The translations under genes and the position numbers were made by a program. Below, one piece after another: positions 53,296-63,500 of a DNA stretch of 64,000 bases. A model generated the notes under the pieces. It was given only the letters and a program-made list of their open reading frames with translations, was not told the origin of the DNA and did not search any database. The DNA comes from Lentimicrobium sp. L6 (GTDB lineage: Bacteria; Bacteroidota; Bacteroidia; Bacteroidales; UBA12170), in assembly GCF_013166655.1 (NCBI RefSeq), contig NZ_JABKCA010000006.1:37062-101061 (forward strand). The letters run 5' to 3'. The stretch's first letter is position 1; each line of letters opens with the position of its first letter.

Positions 53296-54297
53296 TTAGC
53301 TCAATAGTTTCTGTGTGTGTGTATCTTCATTTCCTTGAGCATCAAAAACGTGTAAAGTGACATCAAAACTCATGTTAGTATACAAATTATACAAGCCATA
53401 TAAGTTTTCTGGGTTTTCCGCCTCTGAAGTATTACCATCATCAAAATCCCAATAATAACTCACCACATCACCAGTGGATTGATTCTCGAACTTCACTCTG
53501 CAAGTATCTAAATACATATCAGGATAACCAGGTGTGATAAAAGATGATTGTGTTCCATATACAAAATGAGCATTTATATTAGGGCCACCACCGCCTGAGC
53601 CGCCACCTGAACCACCGCCTGAGCCACCGCCACCGCCATAAGGCCATGTGGATATGCTTTGAGAATATTGATCTAAACCCGATTGAAAATTACTCACCTG
53701 ACTAATTTTAAATGAACCAGAGGTAAAAGTAATATAATCCCCTACTCCACCTTGATCACTCATGATGATGGTTCCTTTAAAACTACCTTCAATATTCTGT
53801 TCATCTATCTTAGTGATGGTCACAGTTGGTACCTCATATTTATCAATACTCTCATCCTCCTCAAACTCCGGGTAGCTTTGATACCAATCATAAGAATCGG
53901 CAGTTTCCTGATATACAAGCATATCTACAATTCCGGCATAAGCTAAACCATTATCATACTCAGTCCCCATTTTATAAGTCCCTAGAGCGTATGGAACTGT
54001 AAAAGCAATACCTTCTTGGGTATACATATGGCCTATTCTAATTCGCTTGATATTCTCTCCAATGCTTTCTATGTACTCGGTGCTCATTTCTGCACCGAAG
54101 TATTCTCCTTCATATTCGTATGTAGTTCCATCTAAATCTATTGCTGTAATTCTATTATTGGAGCTTTCTTCTATCTCTACCTGAGTATTATCAAGAATTT
54201 CATCTTCTGATTCTGGTGAACAGGCGAACATAATTCCTATTAAAAACACTACTTTAATGATCCAATAAAAAGTTTTCATTTGCTTATTTATTTTCAT
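53296..54297 (-). CDS. PKD-domain lipoprotein, probably truncated by a frameshift
   Basis: 333 residues. The signal peptide ends with the lipobox IGIMFACSPE. Residues about 50-220 are a beta-rich domain of unknown family (TYEYEGEYFGAEM; GTIIMSDQGGVGDYITF). A Gly/Ser linker (about 228-245) leads to a PKD domain (YYWDFDDGNTSEAENP; FDVTLHVFDAQGNED). The frame ends abruptly as THTQKLLS, whereas the frame 2 bp away ends the PKD strand properly and continues into the 149-codon reading frame. It is expected to be anchored in the outer membrane or on the surface. Confidence 0.75.
   Translation of the reverse strand: MKINKQMKTFYWIIKVVFLIGIMFACSPESEDEILDNTQVEIEESSNNRITAIDLDGTTYEYEGEYFGAEMSTEYIESIGENIKRIRIGHMYTQEGIAFTVPYALGTYKMGTEYDNGLAYAGIVDMLVYQETADSYDWYQSYPEFEEDESIDKYEVPTVTITKIDEQNIEGSFKGTIIMSDQGGVGDYITFTSGSFKISQVSNFQSGLDQYSQSISTWPYGGGGGSGGGSGGGSGGGGPNINAHFVYGTQSSFITPGYPDMYLDTCRVKFENQSTGDVVSYYWDFDDGNTSEAENPENLYGLYNLYTNMSFDVTLHVFDAQGNEDTHTQKLLS
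53312..53322. repeat. Dinucleotide (TG/CA) repeat at a frameshift point
   Basis: (TG)5T on the plus strand, (AC)5 in the coding direction. Removing one 2-base unit would join the two halves of the PKD lipoprotein gene into one reading frame. Confidence 0.8.
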
Positions 54298-54464
54298 TTC
54301 TAAATCAATTTATTGTTTGTGAAACAAAAAAAATAAAACCCCTAAATAAAGCCAAGTATTTTCCTGTTATCATTTTGTTAATCAAGTATTGTATTACCTG
54401 ATCAGCCCCATCTATTTTTTCCATGTTAAAAAAGAGAAAGTTGTCTAATATTTAGATATATATC
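54298..54464. other. Intergenic region between adhesin and lipoprotein genes
   Basis: AT-rich; no gene or consensus promoter was found for the lipoprotein gene. Confidence 0.4.
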
Positions 54465-54494
54465 AAAAAAAAGGCAACCAAATGGCTGCCTTTT
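54465..54494 (-). terminator. Terminator of the SprB-like adhesin gene
   Basis: On the minus strand AAAAGGCA and TGCCTTTT pair, with CCA/TGG pairing inside the loop, and a T tract follows. It lies 21 bases after the stop. Confidence 0.82.
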
Positions 54495-54515
54495 CAAATG
54501 ATATTTGATTATAAG

Positions 54516-57500
54516 TTATTGAACCACCACACGTTTAACACTATGCTGTTCTCCTTGCTGGACCATTATCATATAAACCCCTCTTTCATACTTTTCTAAG
54601 TCGAAGTCTATTTTAATAATCGTTGCAGAATTATCAACAATCTTACGTTCTATTACTCTACGTCCACGGAAGTCATAAATTTGAATATTAACTTCATCCT
54701 CTGCTCCAATGAGCTCAAGAATAAATTTACCATCAGTTGGGTTTGGGTAAAGTCCGATATTCATTTCTGAATTACTCACTCCACATTCTTTAAATTCTAA
54801 TTCAATAGATTTCTCATTCCTACAACCATACTCATCGAAAACACTAACAGTGTATTCAACTTGTCCAGCCATATGAGCTTGAACTTCATTAAAAGGACCA
54901 TCTTCTAGTTCCATATTCCACTGATAACTTACTGCACCTGGAGCATAAGCCTCGAGTATAACTTCTTGGTTAACACAATAGGCTTCTTGCTCATTCTCCA
55001 CATCGATACTCACATCTGGAAGACCTTTGAAGTCAACAACAACTGTATCGGCTGTAGAACAGGCATCTTCTCTAATCACCAAACAAGTGAACTCTTTCTC
55101 ACCAGCTTCTTCCTCACTAACGATGATACTACGACCTACCTGACCACTACTCCAGTTATAACTCATACCATCCTCTACAATTGCTGTAAGCTCAATTTCA
55201 GAACCCACACATGCTGGATTACCATCATTAACTTCGAATGCTATATCAAACTGATTCATATCGCCAATAGAAACTGGGTTAAATTCGTAATCGATACTAC
55301 AAACAGAGCCATTAGAAACAACCACATTATAATTCCCAGGGAATAAACCTTCAAAGACTGGACTTGCTTGGAATGTGATTCCATTATCAATAGAATATTC
55401 CATGAATTCAGCACCTTTATCTGCTACCACTTCAATTCTACCAAATACTCCAGTACAATTTACATCTGACTTATAAACTTGAGCTATATGCATTTCGGAA
55501 GGCTCTGCTATCACTATATTGTGATTATCGTAACTAGCAGAACAACCATTGGCATTTTTAACTTTAATATAATATTCATCTGCTGCTAAGTCTTCAAATA
55601 CCGGACTTGGTTGATATGTTACACCATTATCGATAGAGAACGAAACAGCATCCTCAGACTCAACAACTATTCGTCCATCATCAGAACCATAACAGCTTAA
55701 ATTAAATGATGTTACCATCTCTATTTCTAGGGGTTCAGGAGCTGTAATCACTATAGGATTCAATTCATGTTCTTTTATACATCCTATTTCATCCATCACT
55801 AAGACTTCATAACTACCTGCGGATAATTCATCAAATTCTGCATATTGATTCCAAGTATCTCCACCATCAATAGAATATTCAAATTCTCCAACACCACCAC
55901 TAACAGCGACTTTGATAGAACCATCATTTCCATCATAACAATTAGTGACATTTTGAATGCTTGCTGACAATAAGATTTCTTCAGCTTGCTCTATTTGAAT
56001 TGGAGCATCATCACTAGCAATACATCCATTGGCATCTTTAGCAAATATCTCATATTCACCAGCAGGAAGGTTTTCAAAGATTCCATCACTTTCAAAATAA
56101 GAGTCACCCCCGTCAATTGAATAGAGAATTTCACCTGTTCCACCAGTAGTTGTAATATGAATTTCACCATCTGTATGTCCATAACAACCTAAATACTTAT
56201 TAGGACTACTAGCAAACACCTTAAGCTCATCAGGTTGTGTAATACTAACAGTTTCCTGATACTCGAATTCACAATTATATGAGTCTCTTAATATTACTTG
56301 ATAATCACCTGCTGGTAGCTCTGTATAATCAGATTGATATGGCGCCCAGGTAAGCCCACCATCAATAGATATACTCAATTCACCATGTCCACCAAATGCT
56401 TGAATATGTAGTTCTCCACTTATGTCTCCAAAACATCCTTCAACATTGGTCTGGCTCACATATAATTGTAGTTCATCATATGCTTCAACAACTACAGGGT
56501 TTTCTGGACAATAAACCTCACACCCATTTTCATCTTTAACTTTAACAATGTAGGTTTCAGCCATAAGGTCAATAAAGGTTGGACTAGTTTGATATGTTTG
56601 ACCATTATCAATAGAGTAATATAGTTGTCCTGTTCCACCCAATGCAGCTACCTGAATGGAGCCTAGCTGATTATCACAAGCTTCATCTAATTTCTCTAAT
56701 CCTAAGATTAAGATTTCATCAGGTTCTGATATAACAACAGGTGTTTCATATACTGTGACGCATCCATTTTCATCTTGAACTGCCACTATATATTCTCCAT
56801 CGACTACTTCATTAAAGTTAGGTGCATTTTGGTAAGTGGTTCCACCATCAATGCTATAACTATACATTCCTGTACCACCCTCTGATAGAATAGTAATACT
56901 TCCAAATCCGCCAAAACAAATTGGATTGATTGATTCAATATTACTAATTACTAATTCTATTGGCTCTGTAATTACTATAGGGTTATTCTCGTAAGGCATA
57001 ACACAATTATTACCATCCATTACCCAAACTTCATATACGCCAGCACCTAAGTTCTCAAATACAGGATTTGAAGACCAATTGCCACCAGCTTGAATTAAAT
57101 AAGAATAATTACCAGCTCCACCATAAGCATTTATTGTAATAGATGCATTTGCATCCCCATTGCAGCTTTCAACATGAGTATTAAAAACAGACATATTAAT
57201 CTTACTTGGCTGTTGAATATATACTGGGTTCTGAGAATAATAATATTCACAACCACTTTCATCTTTTAATATCAACTCATAAGAGCCAGAGGAGACACCT
57301 TCAAAAATCCCACCATTTTGCTCATAGCTTTCACCACCATTGATAGAATAAGAAATCGTACCAATCCCTCCTTGGGCTAACATTTGAATACTACCATTAC
57401 TTTGTCCATAACAACCTGTTACGTTACTTGTTGTCACATCCGTAATCATTAGTACTTCTGGATCTGAAATTACTATTTCTTGCTCATAATCAATTCTGCA

Positions 57501-60500
57501 ACCATGACCATCTTTTACTTTAACATCATATATACCAGCGGTAAGGTTATTGAATATACCGTTATTACTAAAGTAATTTAAACCCCCATCTATTGAATAC
57601 CGAATCATATTACTTCCGCCAATTGCTGATATATGTATAGATCCCGAAGCAGAACCAGTACAGCCAAATACATTAGAATGTGATACCCCGGTGATTAATA
57701 ACTCTTCTGGCTGAGTTAAAGTTATAGTTTCATTCCAAACAGTAATACATGAATTGGTATCAATAACTAGTATATCATATTCTCCAGCTGGAAGATCCTC
57801 TATTACATTATTCACATGATATGATACACCACCATCCACAGAATATAGATATCTTGGAGTCCCTCCATGAGTATAAATCTCAATAATACCATTTTCATCA
57901 CCAAAACAAGTCGTGATATTGGTTGGAATGACCGCATCGATAGTTAATGGCTCATCAGGTTGAGTGATGGTATAAACTTCTGAAACCATTTCACATCCAT
58001 TAATATCAGTTACTGTAAGAACATAATCACCAATTAACAACTGGTTAATATTTTTAGTATCCGCAGTAAATCCATTAGGACCTGCCCATACATATTGATA
58101 TGGAGGAGTTCCACCACTTACATTTGTTTTAATTTTACCGGTGGCATCTCCATAACAGAATACTGGTTTTAACTGCATCAATGTAATAGTTAATAGAGGA
58201 GGCTCAACAATAATAATAGGCTCGTTCCATTCAGCAATACAATCGTGAGCATCTTTTACAATGAGATTGTATTCACCTGCTGTTAGGTCATCGAAACCGT
58301 ACTGAGGCTGCCAATCTATACCACCATTGATAGAGAACTGATAAGGTTTAGTTCCACCGAAAGCATAAGCATAAATACTACCTGTTGCTTCACCGTAACA
58401 TCCTTCCACATCTTCTTTAATGATATCATTGATATATAGTAAATCTGGTTCAGTAATCGTTATGTATTCAGACCAGATTGTCATACAATCATTAGTATTC
58501 TTCACATAGACTGCATAATTCCCAGGAGCAATTCCAGTAAAATATCCAGAGGTATTAGTAAAGTCAATGCCATCGATACTGTAGAACAAGCCAGAAGGAG
58601 CTCCATCTGTTGCAACAGTTATTGTTCCATCAGCAGTACCAAAACACATCACATTAGTAGAAGTCACATCAAGTATTGTGAAAGCTTCTAAGTCGATTAC
58701 TTCAAGTTCGAAGTTACAAGAAGTCTCATTTCCGTTAACATCAACCACTGTAAACTCAATATTATGAAGACCAGCTGTTTCTTGAGTATATATAGTTCCT
58801 GGAGCTGGAATCTGAGTAATACTACCCACTCCACAAGCCTCAATTATACTTAACTCAAAAGAATAATCAGGAAGCAATACTTTACAACCTACACCAATAT
58901 ATAAGTCTTGGTTTTCAGGACAAGTAATAACAGGTGCAGTTACATCATATACTGTTACAATGGCATTTACACTTGTTACATTTCCACTTGCATCTGTTCC
59001 AATTAAGGCTACTGTATTGTCACCAACATGACTACAATCGAACTCGCTTTGTCCAAGGCTTAATTCAAAAGTACAATTATCATAAGAACCATTATCAATA
59101 TCCATTGGAGTTATGCTTGCAAAACCTGTTTCATCAAGGTCAATACTAATGTTTTGAGTAATAACCACAGGTGTAATATTATCTTCAACTGTAACTATTG
59201 ATTCACATGTTGAAACATTATTATGAATATCTATTACTGTTAAAATCACTGTATTATCACCAACATGAGTACAATCAAAATCAGACTGAGATATTGCTAG
59301 ACTTGCAATTCCACAAGCATCATTAGAACCATTATCTAGTTCCTCTGGGATAATAGAAGCTAAACCATTCTCATCTAATTCAATTACTATATTCTGACAT
59401 ATGGCTTCAGGAGCTATGTTATCTTCTATAGTCACTATGGATTCACATGTGGTAAAGTTTCCATTAACATCAGTTACTGTAAGTGTAACTGTATTTGGCC
59501 CAACATGACTACAATCGAAATCACTTTGAGAAATTGATAAGCTAGCAATACCACAAGCATCATTAGAACCATTATCTATTTGTTCTGGGGTGATACTAGC
59601 TAAGCCATCAACATCTAGTTGAACTGTGATATTTTGACAAATTGCGATTGGTGCTACTAAGTCTTCCACTGTTACGGTGGCTTCAACAGTAGTCACATTC
59701 GCATTATTATCAGTTACAGTAAGAACTACAGTGTTTGGTCCAATATGACTACAGTCAAATGCATTTGGAAGAACTGATAAACTAGCAATTCCACAGGCAT
59801 CGTTAGAACCATTATCTATTTGTTCTGGAGTAATACTCAAATTTCCACTGGCATCAAGCTGAATAGTGATATCTTGACTGATAGCAATAGGAGCAATATT
59901 ATCTTCAACAATTACTGCTGATTCACATGTTGAAATATTTCCGTTAACATCAGTTACGGTGAGTGTGATGGTATTAGAACCTACATGAGAACAATCGAAA
60001 TCATATTGCGATAAAGAAAGACTTGCAATTCCACAAGCATCATTTGAACCATTATCTATTTGCTCATTTGTGATACTTCCATTACCAAATTCATCAAGTT
60101 GAACTGTTAGCCCTTGACATAAAGCTTCAGGGGCCACATTATCTTCAACATTTACCGTAGCATCACATGTAGATACATTACCATTATTATCAGTTACAGT
60201 CAATGTGACCATATTAGCTCCTACATGACTACAATCGAATGTATTTGGAAGAACTGTCATGCTTGCAATACCACAAGCGTCATTTGAACCATTATCAACC
60301 TGATTGGCAACTATACTAACTTGTCCGTTTACATCCAACTGAACAGTGATGTCTTGACAAATAGCTATTGGAGCTACTAAATCTTCAACAGTTACAATGG
60401 CTTCAATTGTTGAAACATTTGAATTATTATCAGTTACTGTAAGAACTACCGTATTATCTCCAATATGACTACAATCAAATGCATTTGGAAGAACTGATAA

Positions 60501-63500
60501 ACTAGCTATCCCACAAGCATCGTTAGAACCATTATCTATTTGTTCTGGAGTAATACCCATATTTCCACTGGCATCAAGTTGAATAGTAATATTCTGACTT
60601 ATTGCTATAGGAGCAATTAAATCCTGAACAGTTACTGTTGACTCACATGTTGAAATATTTCCGTTGTTATCAATTACTGTTAACGTTATCGTATTTGCTC
60701 CAACATGGCTACAATCAAAGTCTGTTTGGTTAATACTAATACTAGCAATACCACTGGCATCATTTGAACCATTATCAACTTGTTCTGCTGTTATACTTGT
60801 GTTTCCTAAATCATCTAACTGAATGACTATGTCTTGACAAATCGCATTCGGAGGTGTTATATCCTGAATAGTAACTATTGCTTCACAAGTGCTAATATTA
60901 CCATTAACATCAGTTACTGTAAGCGTAATGGTATTATCACCAACATTTGCTGGAGTAAATACATTAGGACTGGCAACTAAACTAGCAATATCACAGGCAT
61001 CATTTGAACCATTATCAATATCACTTCCTGTTATTGAAGCATTACCTAATGCATCTAGAGGAATAGTAATATCTTGACAAATAGCTACTGGTGGTGTGAT
61101 GTCTTCAACCGTAACTTGTGCTTGACAAGAACTTACATTTCCATTTACATCTTCTACTGTAAGAGTTACTGTATTCCCTCCAACATTAGAACAGTCAAAT
61201 GTATTTGGAGAAACATCTAAACTAGCTATTCCACAAGCATCATTTGAGCCATTATCAACCTGAGCTGCTGTAATACTTGTATTTCCTGTAGCATCTAATT
61301 GAATAGTGATATCTTGACAAATAGCTATTGGTGCCACTTCATCTATAATTGTTACTATCGCAGATTCTGTATTCTGGTTTCCATTAACATCAGTTACAAG
61401 TAACTCTACTGTATTAGGTCCAACATTTGAACAATCGAAATCGAATGGTGTTACTTGCATATTTGCAATTCCACAGGCATCATTTGAACCATTATCAACA
61501 TCTGCAGGAATAATTGAAGCTAAACCTAAATCATCAAGTGATACTGTTATATCCTTTGTAATGGCTATAGGATTCACATTATCTTCAACTGTTACTTGAG
61601 CAGTAGTGCTTGTTGCATTACCACTTGGGTCAGTTCCTGTTAATGTGATTGTATGTACTCCTACTTCACTACAAACAAAGTCAGATTGACTGATTGTCAA
61701 GGCAGCAGAACAATTATCATAACTTCCATTGTCAATATCCGAAGGTGTAATACTTACCGTTCCCATATCATCTAATTGAACAGTGATATCTTTAGATAAC
61801 ATAACAGGAGAAATATTATCTTCCACTGTTACTTGAGCAATACAAGTAGCTGTTAAGCCTGCATTATCCTTAACGAGGAGGGTAACATTATTAATTCCCG
61901 TATTTGAACAATCAAATGAGTTTGGAATAGCTTCTAAACTAGCTACCATTCCGTTATCATAAGAACCATTGTCAATATCAGAGCCAACAATACTTGCTTG
62001 CCCGGCATTATCTAATTGAATAGTGATGTCTTGACAAATAGCAGTAGGAGGTGTTAAGTCAGCAATAGTCACTATAGAAGTACAAGTCGATGTATTTCCA
62101 GCCGCATCTGTTAATGTTAGAATTACAGTATTTTCACCTAAATCAACAACAGTAAATGCATTTGGAGAAACATCCATGCTTACAATTCCACAGTTATCTG
62201 TGCTGCCATTATTCACATCTGCACCAACTATACTTGCTGTTCCTGTCATACCATCAAGGTTCACTGTAATATCTTGACAACTTGCAATTGGAGCTTCATC
62301 ATCAGTAATGATAACATCCTGATTATCAGTACTAATATTACCATGGATATCTTCTACAGTCCAGGTGATGGTGGTTGTTCCTACATTATAGAAGCCACTA
62401 GCATCGGAGGTTCCATTGAAGTTATTTGTAATACTCGCTACTGAACAGTTATCTGCTGTTGTTGGGGCTACTACTGTTACCGCTGCGCCACATAATCCTG
62501 CATCGGCTGTTTGTGTTTGGGCTGCTGCAGCTGTGATACTTGGGTTCTCAGTATCTGTAATAACGATATCTTGAGTACAAGTTGCTGCATTGCCATGGAT
62601 ATCTTCTACTGTCCATAAGATAGTTGTTGTTCCTACTGGATAAGTATCTGTGGCATCGGCTGTATTATTATAGTCATTAGTGATACTAGCTACGCCTGTA
62701 TTATCTGAAGTTGTTGGAGCAATTACTGCTACGGACGCATCACAGCTATTTAAATCTGCTGTTTGTGTCATTGCGCCTTCACATGCTATACTTGGAGATT
62801 CATCATCTGTGATGACTATTTCTTGAGTACAAGTATTGGTATTACCACTTTGGTCTGTTACCGTCCAAGTGATAGTTGTTGTTCCTACTGGATAAGTATC
62901 TGTTGCTTCGGCTGTATTATTGAAATCATTTGTGATACTTGATACGGTACAATTATCTCCTGTTACTGGTGCTACTACTGTTACTAAAGCATTGGCTTGT
63001 CCTGCATCTGCGGTTTGGCTTATTGCTGCTCCACAAGTAATACTTGGGTCAATAACATCCTCTACTGTGACATCGGCAGTAATTGTTGATACATTATTAC
63101 TGGCATCTGTTCCGGTTAAGGTAATTGTATTTAAGCCTAGGTCTGTACAAGCAAAGTCTGTTTGACTTGCTGTTAAGGTGAAATCACAGTTATCATAACT
63201 TCCATTATCAATATTGGCGGCTGTAATACTGGCTGCTCCTGAGGCATCTAATTGAATAGTTACATTCTGTGAGGCCATTACTGGGGCAATATTGTCTTCT
63301 ACTGTTACTATAGACTCACATGTTGTGGTTAAACCTGCATCATCAGTTACTGTTAGCGTTACTGTGTTCACTCCTACATTTGTACAATCGAATGTGTTTG
63401 GATTGGCATCTAAAGAAACCACTACGCCATTATCGTATGAACCATTGTCAATATCGGTTCCTACTATGCTTGCTGTTCCAGTTGCATCTAGTTCTACTGT

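Noticed and set aside
54966..55346. Plus-strand open frame of 126 codons
   Set aside because: It is antisense to the Ig-like part of the adhesin, is Thr/His/Ile-rich with no motif, and has no promoter; it reflects codon bias of the true gene.
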